Positions 7,601 through 15,033 of a stretch of 24,087 bases of DNA are shown piece by piece. The first letter of the stretch is position 1, and each line of letters opens with the position of its first letter. The notes under the pieces are model-generated. The model was not told the origin of the DNA. It saw only the letters and a program-made list of their open reading frames with translations, and ran no database searches. Source of the stretch: JBCCRH01 sp039208045 (GTDB lineage: Bacteria; Bacteroidota; Bacteroidia; Chitinophagales; Saprospiraceae); NCBI GenBank assembly GCA_039208045.1, contig JBCCRH010000030.1, positions 1 to 24,087 of the forward strand. The letters are read 5' to 3'. The position numbers and the translations under genes are program-made.

Positions 7601-7945
7601 TTTAGGGCGATGGAGTTGCCCAAGGCGGCGCAGCTTGCCCCTATCAACGATCAAGTTATTTACGATTTTGATAAAGATGGAAATCTAGATATAGTTATAG
7701 GTGGTAATTTATTTACTACAGAGGTAGAAACACCAGCCTATGACGGAGGCCGTGGACTCTTCCTACAAGGCAATGGGGATGGTACCTTTAGGACTTCTCT
7801 CAATATGATGGATTCTGGCATTTTCATGCCAAATGATGTGAGGCAGTTAGCTTTTGTGAAGCTTAGCCGGGCAGTTAGGCCCTGTATTTTGGTAGCGAAT
7901 AATGATAGTAGATTGCAAATGTTGGTGTATCGTAATGGCCTATAA
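4601..7945 (+). CDS. VCBS/FG-GAP repeat lipoprotein with ASPIC/UnbV domain
   Basis: A 1114-aa surface protein. The N-terminus MKNFSWTSCTLTLFLGVLIAAC is a lipoprotein signal with the lipid-attachment cysteine at 22. Residues ~45-505 hold VCBS/FG-GAP repeats with Ca-binding loops such as DLNGDGRPD, DINSDGYLD, DMDLDGDLD, DINNDGLQD and DYDNDGLKD. About 508-590 is an ASPIC/UnbV domain (RFQLEAPKGQAINAQVRLEYG ... FGLGQNAQIDRAIITWPNG). From ~620 to the end is a second repeat block with DVNGDGLDD, DADQDGDLD, DFDQDGDVD, DFDNDGDTD and DFDKDGNLD. In this phylum such proteins are often found with SusC/SusD pairs and presumed to bind glycans or other surfaces; no SusCD pair is present here. The exact ligand is unknown. 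Its start lies just after the IS remnant. Confidence 0.92.
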   Translation: MKNFSWTSCTLTLFLGVLIAACSSEPTPPDASLPQFELVEAARSGIQFKNWIDETPNRNVGTFDYFYNGAGVGVGDLNGDGRPDIFFTGNDASNQLYFNKGELQFEEVTAKAGLASSDKWSTGVTLADINSDGYLDIYVCNAGPSFKANKLANQLFINNGDGTFSEQASQYGIAGSDRSIQAAFFDMDLDGDLDLFVMNHALRSHGASAQEWLLSANDLPVETIQQESNKLYRNEGNGRFTNISAQAGVNKRGFGLGLSISDIDENGYPDIYVANDYFVPDFLFLNQGNGTFKESVKARVPHTSYFSMGCDLADINNDGLQDLAVADMTPADHFRNKTLMASMNVAGFDFLTQRMNYIPQYMFNTLQLNRSRGVFSEIGLMAGMSQTDWSWAVLLADYDNDGLKDLFITNGFFRDTKDNDWKATLAQRRATEGSSAELYFEHLQTANSTPIPNVMFNNQGTLQFADKTSEWGLDMPTFSHGAAYADFDQDGDLDLVINNLNAVASIYKNNASARTGHHYIRFQLEAPKGQAINAQVRLEYGNQVQVVENAFTRGYQSFVEPVVHFGLGQNAQIDRAIITWPNGKQTILAQPTVDRTHTIKYDPNQSTAATKVATNPPFIDIIAQQKRITYRHAENDFNDFDKEILLPHSQSRQGPALAVGDVNGDGLDDFYVGGGKDQVGQLYVQDQNGIFSESEQIAFGKARAAEDVGAHFFDADQDGDLDLYVASGGGGDFEATPNLLQDRLYLNEKGQFSNQTAKLPQMLTSTASIAPVDFDQDGDVDIFVGGRTSPGRYPSPPPSYLLENNKGNFTISKQAISDTFETLGMVTQAIWTDLDQDTWPDLMVVGEWMPIKVFHNQKGMLVEKTELDALNELKGWWYSIAEGDFDNDGDTDFVIGNLGLNNKFHPNEQKGLEVYWEDFDDNGIKDIVLSKYYKGAKVPVRGKECSTQQMPFLANKYQSYARFASSTLDGIYGAEKLSTALHYEATTFASVLLINEGDFQFRAMELPKAAQLAPINDQVIYDFDKDGNLDIVIGGNLFTTEVETPAYDGGRGLFLQGNGDGTFRTSLNMMDSGIFMPNDVRQLAFVKLSRAVRPCILVANNDSRLQMLVYRNGL

Positions 7946-7961
7946 ATTTCAAATTCGTGGG

Positions 7962-8324
7962 TCACATTACTTGTTCCTGAACGAGGCGAGAGGCGAAGTA
8001 ATACCCCGCCGCCCCCATAAAATACCCCACCACATCCCACCCATCCGCATAAAAGCCTGAATGCCAGCGCGGAAACAGCCACTCAAAGAGCATACTGAGA
8101 ATGATAGTGGCTCCGATAATCTCGCTGAGAGAGAGTGGCCGCTGAATCGACCAGACAAGGCGGCGATCCCACTGCCAGAGGTACAGGAGGATAGGCATGC
8201 ACAGTAGTGGGTCGAGGTAGGAATCGATGAATGGAATTGAAATAGCCAGTCCTTTTTGGAGTACTTGATGAAGTAAAAAGAGGAGTAAAGAAACTCCAAA
8301 TAAGATATGCGTGCTTTTAGTCAT
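7962..8324 (-). CDS. Small Bacteroidota membrane protein, VanZ-like layout
   Basis: A 120-aa protein with about four membrane segments (near residues 5-25, 38-50, 68-84 and 97-111). Conserved-looking features are PFIDSYLDPLLCMPILL, an acidic EWLFPRW and DVVGYFMGAAGYYF. Relatives in Bacteroidota are sometimes labelled magnesium citrate secondary transporter, but nothing in the sequence demonstrates transport. The D..L..P..L / E / D...G..G.Y pattern also resembles small VanZ-like proteins. It is the last of four closely spaced minus-strand genes, 3 bases after the stop of the preceding one. It converges with the VCBS gene across only 16 bases. Function unknown. Confidence 0.75.
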   Translation of the reverse strand: MTKSTHILFGVSLLLFLLHQVLQKGLAISIPFIDSYLDPLLCMPILLYLWQWDRRLVWSIQRPLSLSEIIGATIILSMLFEWLFPRWHSGFYADGWDVVGYFMGAAGYYFASRLVQEQVM

Positions 8325-8327
8325 GTG

Positions 8328-8564
8328 CTACAGCACGGTTGCGAAGGCAATGATTAACCCAATAATGAGAAAAGGGGAGAGGATCAATAGAATAAGAAAG
8401 CCTAGGAAGCGCAAGAATAGCTTGAAGGCCATCATTCCTACGGAGTCATCCGGCTGAAAAGCCACGTATTCATTGAAGATGCTATAGTTCTTGCTAGACC
8501 AGTCCAGCATTTGTTGCCCTGCATTTTTGGAATCTTCTTGGAGGTCTTCTGGTCGTATTTTCAT
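8328..8564 (-). CDS. Small conserved membrane-anchored protein
   Basis: A 78-aa protein with a polar N-terminal half (MKIRPEDLQEDSKNAGQQMLDWSSKNYSIFNEYVAF) and one long hydrophobic segment at about 50-75 (FLGFLILLILSPFLIIGLIIAFA). I recognise no named domain. It lies 33 bases downstream of the lipoprotein gene and 3 bases upstream of the next membrane protein, which supports one transcript. The predicted form is a cytoplasmic head with a C-terminal membrane anchor. No function can be assigned. Confidence 0.7.
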   Translation of the reverse strand: MKIRPEDLQEDSKNAGQQMLDWSSKNYSIFNEYVAFQPDDSVGMMAFKLFLRFLGFLILLILSPFLIIGLIIAFATVL

Positions 8565-8597
8565 GATAGTGGCAATTGAATGATAGACTGCAAAGTA

Positions 8598-8984
8598 CTA
8601 TTCATTGCATACTTCACCAACTACTTTCGAAACATTACTACTATTACCTGCACCCGCAAAATGAAACTGATAGCATTCACCAGCCGATGGATTATTGTCA
8701 GTAAAGCTCGTCCGATCAAGCGAAAGGACATACCTCGGCAATCCATCTTTTCGAATATGGACAGTTTTAATAGTTTCCCGTTGCTGAGTATTCAATGATC
8801 GTAAAACCAATTCATACTCCACATAAAACTGACTTCCTTGTCGTTCTGTGTGAAGAACTCTGACCAACTTAGCTGTGGAATCTGGATGCAGCACATTGGT
8901 AGTGATAAGATCTATATCTTTGACACATGCTGTTATCAGCAACAGCAAAAAGGATAACAAGAGATAATGTATGATGGAGCGCAT
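8598..8984 (-). CDS. Small lipoprotein of unknown function
   Basis: A 128-aa protein with a clear lipoprotein signal: MRSIIHYLLLSFLLLLITAC, lipobox ITAC, lipidated cysteine at 20. The mature part looks like a small beta-rich domain (YVEYELVLRSL, TIKTVHIRKDGLPRYVLSLDR, CYQFHFAGAG) with two further cysteines, in AGECYQF and GEVCNE, that could form a disulfide. No family was recognised. It starts 3 bases after the stop of the PEGA-domain gene, so the two are almost certainly co-transcribed. Location is probably the periplasmic face of the outer membrane. Confidence 0.72.
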   Translation of the reverse strand: MRSIIHYLLLSFLLLLITACVKDIDLITTNVLHPDSTAKLVRVLHTERQGSQFYVEYELVLRSLNTQQRETIKTVHIRKDGLPRYVLSLDRTSFTDNNPSAGECYQFHFAGAGNSSNVSKVVGEVCNE

Positions 8985-8987
8985 AGA

Positions 8988-9734
8988 TTAGAAATTTAGG
9001 ATGAAACCGAATTGATTGGTGCTGCCAGTAAGTTCCACTCTGCTTAGGAATGGATTTTTCTCTTCATAAACAGGCTTTTCCATAGCCTTGATCCGTTTGT
9101 TGTACTTTTTGAGTTGTCTGAAGGTGAATACTGCGGAAGCAATAGTTAGTGGAATACCAACATAGCGTTTAACTTCTAGCAGTCTTTTAGCATCATCATG
9201 TTGATCCACAATACGCTGATGGTCGTCACTAATCGCATCAATCTCATTTGGATTCAAAGTGGCGTAGTATTCATCTAGCACTACTTCAGCATTCTTTTTG
9301 TAGTTCCTAATTCTGCCCAATGAGCCACCATCTAAAACCACCCACAGTAGGGCCGCATGCCCAGCTACTGCTCCAACATTGAGCGCAACTTGCTCAAACT
9401 TTTTAGAGCTATAGCGCTCTTGGGCCTCTTTATAAATTTTGAATTCCTCGCTAAGCTGAAGGTTCTTTCTCAAAGGAAAAATCTCACCATTCACAATGGT
9501 AACCTCTTCTTTGTACCATTCAAATTGCGGTGCCCACAGCTGTACTTCGTAGGTGCCACCTGGCAAGTAGATTTGTAGAGGAGTCGGTTCTTTATCAAGG
9601 TGATAAAGCTGATTATTTACTTTTAATAAAGCTCCTGGATTTCCAACGATAACACGTAGTTCACCAGTTTCCTGAGCATTACAAACTTTGCCTGATAAAA
9701 AGCAAAGCAGAAATAAGGGTAAGAAATACTTCAT
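8988..9734 (-). CDS. Exported PEGA-domain protein
   Basis: A 248-aa protein. Residues 1-20 form a signal peptide (MKYFLPLFLLCFLSGKVCNA). About 25-95 resemble a PEGA domain: GELRVIVGNPGALLKVNNQLYHLDKEPTPLQIYLPGGTYEVQLWAPQFEWYKEEVTIVNGE, with the typical lead-in to G.Y.V.....Y. A helical region at about 98-210 contains a hydrophobic stretch (ALNVGAVAGHAALLWVVLDGG) and a second one (GIPLTIASAVFTF), so the protein may be membrane-associated. PEGA domains are usually surface or envelope modules of unclear ligand. It heads a four-gene minus-strand group running to 7962. Confidence 0.72.
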   Translation of the reverse strand: MKYFLPLFLLCFLSGKVCNAQETGELRVIVGNPGALLKVNNQLYHLDKEPTPLQIYLPGGTYEVQLWAPQFEWYKEEVTIVNGEIFPLRKNLQLSEEFKIYKEAQERYSSKKFEQVALNVGAVAGHAALLWVVLDGGSLGRIRNYKKNAEVVLDEYYATLNPNEIDAISDDHQRIVDQHDDAKRLLEVKRYVGIPLTIASAVFTFRQLKKYNKRIKAMEKPVYEEKNPFLSRVELTGSTNQFGFILNF

Positions 9735-9987
9735 GAGCGCAAATTGAAATAATAGTTTCAGAATCTCTTAACAAATTAAAAAATCTTACGCATTATACCA
9801 AAAATGCAGTGTTCAATAATTACTGAGGTCTCACCTGAAGGTGAATATGATCATCATGCCGCACCGCATGGCAGCCGTGAAAGCGAATGGTTTGGTGTTT
9901 GTTGAGGCGCAGGCGACTGCGCAGGTGGGGTTCAATAAAGACGCAACCCAAAAAGTAATACCCCGCCAAAAAAACGCCAAAACCCGC
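9735..9987. other. 253-bp intergenic region, possible degenerate repeat
   Basis: It lies between the DUF885 gene and the PEGA gene, both on the minus strand. It contains a short hairpin TCACC-tgaa-GGTGA near 9829-9842 and GCGCA-ggcgac-TGCGC further right. Overlapping open frames on both strands (9831-10013 minus, 9841-10038 plus) look like translated repeat sequence, not genes. My impression that similar short peptides recur in related genomes is from memory and unverified. Confidence 0.4.
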
Positions 9988-11706
9988 TCATCGTCCTGTT
10001 TTTTGCGCTGCAATCAATTCGTCAATCTCTGCTTCTAATACAAACAAGGGAATGGATCCATTTGCCAATATTCGATCATGAAAATCACGAATATTAAACT
10101 CCTCGCCCAGCGCCGCCGCTGCTTTTTGCCGTAAGGCGCGAATCTTCAGCTCCCCTATTTTGTACGAGACAGCTTGCCCCGGCCAGCCGATATAGCGGTC
10201 GATTTCTGTATTGCATTCGTGGATGGATAATGCCGTATTCTGACTCAAAAAGTCCAAGGCCCGCTGGCGCGACCAGCCTTTATAATGCATGCCTACATCA
10301 ACGACTAATCGGCACGCGCGCCACATCTCATAGGTCAGGCGGCCGAAGTGTTCGTAAGGGGTTTCGTAGATGCCCATTTCTACTCCCAGCCATTCGCAGT
10401 ACAAGGCCCAGCCTTCGCCAAAGGCGCTGATGTAGGTGCTTCGCCGAAAGTCGGGCTGGCCTTCCATTTCATCGGCTAAGGCAATTTGGAGGTGGTGCCC
10501 TGGTACAGCCTCGTGCAGCGTCAAGGCAGGGAGGGCATATAGGGGGCGGCTTCTCAGTTTGAAAAGGTTGACCCAGTAGTTGCCTGCTCGATTGGTTCTA
10601 GCGTTGCCGGGAGAGTAGCGGCCTGCGGTATAGTTGGGGGCGATGGTGGCTGGCACCGGCTGTACGCCGTAGGGGAGGCGAGGCATTTTGCCAAAATAGC
10701 TGGGCAGCTGTCCATCGATTTTCTTGCTGTAGTAGGCTGCTTCTTTCAAGAGTTCGCGGCCTTCCGTATGGTAAAATTGCGGATCGGTGCGCAGAAACTC
10801 TAAAAAGTCAGCAAAGCTGCCTTCAAATTTTACTTCTTTAATAATTGCTTCCATCTCGGCTTTGATACGGGCGACTTCCTGTTCCCCCGTCTGGAAAACT
10901 TCTTCAGGGCTCATATCGAGGGTCGTAAAAAAGCGGACGCGATGCTCATAGTAAGCCTTACCATTGGGAATAGCGGAAATGCCTATACGCTCCTTTGCAG
11001 CAGGGAGGTATTTTTGCGACATAAATCGATCAAAATCGCGGTAAGCCGGTAAGATTAGTTCTTGTAAAACTTGCCGCCCTTGTCCTTGCAAAACAGCACG
11101 ATTGGGCCAGTCCTCTGGAATAGCTAAAAAAGGCTCGTATAGAAAATGTTTTTCTAAGGAAGTCTGTAAGTACGGTTTGATGAGTGGCTCGTAGTTAGCA
11201 GCGACAATTTTTGGCACGGTGATGCCTTTTTCAATTCCCACTTTCAGCAGCTCCACATTATCCTGCATGTACTTGGGAAAAGCACGAAGCAGATTGAGGT
11301 AGGTATCGTAATCCTCTAGTTTATCAAACTCAAATCGGTTGAGTCGGAAGGTGAGGGTATTATAAAAGCCACCCTCTGCATTAAACGGAATGAGGTAAAC
11401 CTCAAATTGGTGCTCGGCCACGCGATTTTCTAGGTTAAACTTAAATACGTCGTAGTTAATCTGGTCGGCCTTGGTCAGTTTGGATTTGGGGAGCTGCTCT
11501 AGTTGGTCGAGTAAATCTTGCCACAGGACTGCTTCTTTGGCCTGAGTGGCGATGGATACATCTTGAAAGAATTCCCCTTTTTGCGGGTTTTTATAAGCTG
11601 CTTCTTGTTCAAATAGCTCATAGAGTTTCGCTTGTGGGGATAGTGTTTCTTGGGCAGTTAGTTGGGAACTGGTAGCTATAAGAAATAAGTAGAGTAGTGA
11701 CCTCAT
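9988..11706 (-). CDS. Secreted DUF885-family metallopeptidase
   Basis: A 572-aa protein from the ATG at 11704-11706, chosen because it begins a good signal peptide (MRSLLYLFLIATSSQLTAQ). The open frame extends upstream to 11781 but the added residues look non-coding and overlap the preceding gene. The zinc-binding motif HEAVPGHHLQ (residues 398-405 for HEAVPGHH) is followed by ISAFGEGWALYCEWLG, supplying the downstream acidic ligand, then HECNTEIDRYIGWPGQAVSYKIGELKI, all hallmarks of DUF885 (gluzincin-like) proteins. Family members are predicted or shown peptidases. The substrate is unknown; an exported form suggests peptide scavenging. It follows the TonB-dependent receptor by 62 bases, so joint expression is plausible. 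Confidence 0.88.
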   Translation of the reverse strand: MRSLLYLFLIATSSQLTAQETLSPQAKLYELFEQEAAYKNPQKGEFFQDVSIATQAKEAVLWQDLLDQLEQLPKSKLTKADQINYDVFKFNLENRVAEHQFEVYLIPFNAEGGFYNTLTFRLNRFEFDKLEDYDTYLNLLRAFPKYMQDNVELLKVGIEKGITVPKIVAANYEPLIKPYLQTSLEKHFLYEPFLAIPEDWPNRAVLQGQGRQVLQELILPAYRDFDRFMSQKYLPAAKERIGISAIPNGKAYYEHRVRFFTTLDMSPEEVFQTGEQEVARIKAEMEAIIKEVKFEGSFADFLEFLRTDPQFYHTEGRELLKEAAYYSKKIDGQLPSYFGKMPRLPYGVQPVPATIAPNYTAGRYSPGNARTNRAGNYWVNLFKLRSRPLYALPALTLHEAVPGHHLQIALADEMEGQPDFRRSTYISAFGEGWALYCEWLGVEMGIYETPYEHFGRLTYEMWRACRLVVDVGMHYKGWSRQRALDFLSQNTALSIHECNTEIDRYIGWPGQAVSYKIGELKIRALRQKAAAALGEEFNIRDFHDRILANGSIPLFVLEAEIDELIAAQKTGR

Positions 11707-11768
11707 AGGTTCGGTTTTGCTGAGGTCTAAATTTAGTGGAATTAAGTGCGGATTGCAAAGCAAAAAGC

Positions 11769-14099
11769 TTAGGATCGCCACTTAAAGTTCCAAGTAATAG
11801 AAGGAATCACTGGAAATAATGACACCTTAAAGGCCGTGGCCCGTCCATCGCCCTGCGCTGCATCTGTTTCGAAGGTGTAGTAGATAAAAAACGGATTTTG
11901 GCGATTGTAAGCGTTGTATACCGAGAAGGTCCAGTTGGAAGTAAATCGCTTGGTACTATTTGGTTTTGGCGTGTAGGTAGCCGAAAGATCGAAGCGGTGG
12001 TAATCATCCACGCGGGCACTATTGCGGGTGCCATATTCTGGTACAAAGTTTTGCTCAATAAAAAAGAGGCTTTGCACAGGGGTGAAGGTATTGCCAGTAC
12101 CAAATACAAAGATGGCACCCAAATCCCACTTAGGACTTAGGTCGTAATTGAGTACGACAGAGAGATCATGTGTACGATCATAAATAGCAGGGAAGGATTC
12201 CCCATTATTGATATCAGGAAAACTACGTGTGGTACGACTCCAGGTATAGCCTACCCAGCCATTGAGGCGGCCTTTTGCTTTTTTTAGAAAAAGCTCTGCT
12301 CCATAGGCTTCGCCCGTACCAAATACAAATTCGTTTTCAATATCATTAGCGGGGTTGTTGACGTAGTTTTCGCGATAGTCTACTTGATTACGCAAGTCTT
12401 TATAATAGACCTCCAACGAAGTTTCGTAGGTATTGTCCTCAAAGTTTTTGAATAGACCTACCGCGTATTGCAAGCCAATTTGCGGCTTGATTCGTTCGGT
12501 GCTGGGCACCCAAACATCAGCAGGCAAGGTGCTAGTAGAGTTACTTACTAAGTGTAAATACTGGTTAGAAAGCGCCGCTCCTGCTTTGATCGAAGTAGTT
12601 GGATCGAGTCGGTAACGCAGACTGAGGCGCGGTTCAATGCCTGTGTAGGTTTTTACGGGTTCGCCTTGTTCAAATTTTTGGCCATCGAAGGGGGAAACGT
12701 AAGGGCCTAGCTGCGTAAACATAGAAAAGCGTACCCCCACATTCATTTTGAGGCGATCATTCACCTTCCAGTCATCTTGAATATACGCGGCAGATTCGTG
12801 CGCAAATTTAGCTTCTAGCTCATTCGAAAAGGTCGTATTGCCATCAGAAGCAGTAGCAACATTTGGCGTAAGCCGATGATAAGTATAATTGAGGCCAAAC
12901 TTTAAGCTGTGCGCAGGATTGATAAAGTAATCAAAATCCACCTTGCCATTCCAGTCGCGTACCCCAGAAAATACATCTACTGAAAATTCTGCCTGGCCAC
13001 CGCTGAAGCCAAAGTCATATTCATTAAAAATAGCAGATACATTCATAAAGAGCTTATCGCTAAAAAGGTGGTTCCAACGCAAGGTAGCCGTGGCATTTCC
13101 GTAAGGAAGATCAAAATTGAAGTCGCGTACCGGAGACCTAAACTGTAGGACATCCCTACCAAAATAGGTGCTCAAATAGAGGCGATCTTTATCCGAAAAA
13201 CGATAATTGACTTTTGCATTGACATCATAAAAGTAGTAGTTCGTACCTTCAAAATCAGAGCCTTCTAAGAACGGCTGGGCTAAGTCGAGCACATACGTTC
13301 GGCGAGCAGAAACGATGAACGAGCTTTTATTTTTTACAATCGGCCCCTGCACCGTCAAGCGCGAGGCAATGGCCCCAATACCGCCCTCAATGCGATAGTT
13401 CTGATCGTCCCCTTCTTTCATTTGTATGTCTACCACCGATGAGAGGCGCCCCCCATAGCTGGCAGGCATATTGCCTTTTATTAAAGTCGTATTTTTAATC
13501 GCATCCGCATTAAATACCGAGAAAAAGCCCAGTAAGTGCCCAGGATTGTATACCACGGCCTCGTCTAAAAGCACTAGATTTTGATCTGGCCCTCCACCGC
13601 GCACATAGAAGCCCGCATTGCCTTCTCCGGCAGAAAGCACGCCGGGGAGTAGCTGTAAAGTCTTTAGCACATCAACTTCACCAAAAATGGCTGGGAGCTT
13701 TTTGATATTCTCTACCGGCAAATCTAGCGTACCCATCTTGGTATCCTGCACATTGCGATCCGCCTCCTCTGCCGTGACGACTACCTCTATGAGTTCTACA
13801 CCTTGCGAAAGCTTGATATTGAGTCGAATATCTTCTTTTAGATCAATGGTTTGGTCTTGGTCTTGGTAGCCAATGTACGAAAAGCGCAGGGTGTATTGAC
13901 CTTCCGGCAAACTCAAACTGTAGAAGCCATAAGCATTAGAGACGATCCCCTTGTTGATGGCTTCAAGGGGCACCACGTTAGCAGCAATCAGCGTTTCACC
14001 GGTATCACCGTCGGTGATATAGCCGCTAATAGTATAATTGGTTTGCCCAATGGCGAGGTAAAACGCGCAACAAAAAAGGAGGGTAAAAACTGGTTTCAT
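11769..14099 (-). CDS. TonB-dependent receptor with carboxypeptidase-like N-domain
   Basis: A 776-aa outer-membrane transporter from the ATG at 14097-14099; the signal peptide is MKPVFTLLFCCAFYLAIGQ. Residues ~22-100 are a carboxypeptidase-regulatory-like domain (TISGYITDGDTGETLIAANV ... QYTLRFSYIGY). About 112-228 are the plug (VVVTAEE, LKTLQLLPGV, GFYVRGGGPDQNLVLLDEAVVYN, ASYGGRLSSVVDIQMKEG). The remainder is a beta-barrel ending in an aromatic-rich strand (PSITWNFKW). It imports an unknown substrate using TonB energy. No SusD partner follows, so it is not a standard SusCD glycan system. A TraB/GumN-like gene lies 57 bases upstream and a secreted peptidase downstream, so peptide or metal uptake are both possible. 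Confidence 0.92.
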   Translation of the reverse strand: MKPVFTLLFCCAFYLAIGQTNYTISGYITDGDTGETLIAANVVPLEAINKGIVSNAYGFYSLSLPEGQYTLRFSYIGYQDQDQTIDLKEDIRLNIKLSQGVELIEVVVTAEEADRNVQDTKMGTLDLPVENIKKLPAIFGEVDVLKTLQLLPGVLSAGEGNAGFYVRGGGPDQNLVLLDEAVVYNPGHLLGFFSVFNADAIKNTTLIKGNMPASYGGRLSSVVDIQMKEGDDQNYRIEGGIGAIASRLTVQGPIVKNKSSFIVSARRTYVLDLAQPFLEGSDFEGTNYYFYDVNAKVNYRFSDKDRLYLSTYFGRDVLQFRSPVRDFNFDLPYGNATATLRWNHLFSDKLFMNVSAIFNEYDFGFSGGQAEFSVDVFSGVRDWNGKVDFDYFINPAHSLKFGLNYTYHRLTPNVATASDGNTTFSNELEAKFAHESAAYIQDDWKVNDRLKMNVGVRFSMFTQLGPYVSPFDGQKFEQGEPVKTYTGIEPRLSLRYRLDPTTSIKAGAALSNQYLHLVSNSTSTLPADVWVPSTERIKPQIGLQYAVGLFKNFEDNTYETSLEVYYKDLRNQVDYRENYVNNPANDIENEFVFGTGEAYGAELFLKKAKGRLNGWVGYTWSRTTRSFPDINNGESFPAIYDRTHDLSVVLNYDLSPKWDLGAIFVFGTGNTFTPVQSLFFIEQNFVPEYGTRNSARVDDYHRFDLSATYTPKPNSTKRFTSNWTFSVYNAYNRQNPFFIYYTFETDAAQGDGRATAFKVSLFPVIPSITWNFKWRS

Positions 14100-14156
14100 A
14101 GCATATGTAGTGTTCAAATAGAGACACAACAGTCGAGCTATAGTTTTGGTTGGAAA

Positions 14157-14957
14157 TTAGGCAGACAAGGAGACCGCTTTAACACGAAAGCCTTTTTGTT
14201 TAAGTAAGCGAAGCATGCCTTTTGCTCCCGCTAAGTGCCCTGCTCCCACTGCGCAAAAAATGGGAGCCTCAGTCATATAGTCAGCCATTTGTTGGGCCAT
14301 TTGTATATTTCGATTATACAACAGCTTTTTGCGCATCCCGCGCGTGCTTCGCTTGGCAGCGCGGTAAATTTGACGTAAGTCACCCGATTGATAAGTATCA
14401 GCAGCGTGAAGTAAACCTTTTCGAAAAGTCGAAATGTTTTTGGCTACTTCTTTTAGCGATTTCACCTGTTGCTCCATAGGGATACGCTGTAAAAGTGTGA
14501 TTTGACTTTCTAAAGATTCGAGGCCAAGGAGTTGTTTTTGTTGCTGTTCGGCAAACTGCCAGAGCGCCTCATCCAGCGCAACGGCCCATTCTGATTGTAA
14601 GAGCTGGCTAGAGAGGAGCTGAACGATGAGCACCGGTTGTAAATGCCGAAGGGTATGGATGTCTACTTGGGTCGCTTTTAGAATAATAGCGCGCATTTTC
14701 TGATAGCGCTTGCTAGGAACGAGCTGGTCGAGGGTAGTGCCAGGGGGAAGCTGTAGTTGGTGAAAAAAAAGGTGTTGATCTAGTTGGTCGAAGGGCACTT
14801 CAGTGGCGAAACTGGGGCATTGTTGGATGTAAGTTTGAAGTTCTTCAATGTGGCTGAAGGCGCGCTGATCGCGGATGTGCATGGTGCCAAATAGATAGGA
14901 AGGAGGCTGATTGGCAGGGGTGATTTGCCAGAGAAGCGATGATTTATTGGAAGCCAT
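14157..14957 (-). CDS. TraB/GumN (Tiki-like) family protein
   Basis: A 266-aa protein with the two family motifs: GTMH at 24-27 (SYLFGTMHIRDQRAF) and GAGHLAG at 238-244 followed by LLKQKGF. Between them lie acidic residues of the fold, for example FATEVPFDQLD and LGLESLESQI. TraB/GumN proteins are predicted or demonstrated metalloproteases of the EreA/ChaN-like fold. Many bacterial GumN proteins are exported, but this one begins MASNKSSLLWQITP with no signal peptide, so a cytoplasmic location is likely. The start is 14 bases downstream of the lrp terminator hairpin, so its own promoter would have to overlap that hairpin, or some read-through occurs. Substrate unknown. Confidence 0.85.
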   Translation of the reverse strand: MASNKSSLLWQITPANQPPSYLFGTMHIRDQRAFSHIEELQTYIQQCPSFATEVPFDQLDQHLFFHQLQLPPGTTLDQLVPSKRYQKMRAIILKATQVDIHTLRHLQPVLIVQLLSSQLLQSEWAVALDEALWQFAEQQQKQLLGLESLESQITLLQRIPMEQQVKSLKEVAKNISTFRKGLLHAADTYQSGDLRQIYRAAKRSTRGMRKKLLYNRNIQMAQQMADYMTEAPIFCAVGAGHLAGAKGMLRLLKQKGFRVKAVSLSA

Positions 14958-14971
14958 GCGGATAGAAAAGC

Positions 14972-15007
14972 AATCCCGAATTTTAGCCTCGGCTAAGATT
15001 CGGGATT
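14972..15007 (-). terminator. Terminator hairpin downstream of lrp
   Basis: Arms 14972-14987 and 14992-15007 are complementary over 16 bp with one imperfect pair and a 4-nt loop. Read on the minus strand the arms begin AATCCCGAATCTTAGC and the hairpin is followed by GCTTTTCTAT. It lies 26 bases past the lrp stop codon and just before the TraB/GumN start. The position and stability fit an intrinsic terminator. Confidence 0.7.
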
Positions 15008-15033
15008 TATGTGTAGGAAATGGTAGCTACCTT

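Noticed and set aside
7996..8010. 15-mer aagtaataccccgcc shared with 9953-9967
   Set aside because: One copy lies in coding sequence and flanks do not match; a shared 15-mer in 24 kb can arise by chance.
8153..8162. AGACAAGGCG, identical to part of the palindromic element at 2611-2620
   Set aside because: It lies inside a coding sequence with no arms, hairpin or AACGCAG partner nearby.
9831..10038. Overlapping ~60-codon frames on both strands
   Set aside because: Both overlap the end of the DUF885 gene, neither resembles a known protein, and the composition suggests repeat sequence.
11707..11781. Upstream extension of the DUF885 peptidase start
   Set aside because: It would overlap the TonB-receptor end and bury the signal peptide that begins at 11706.
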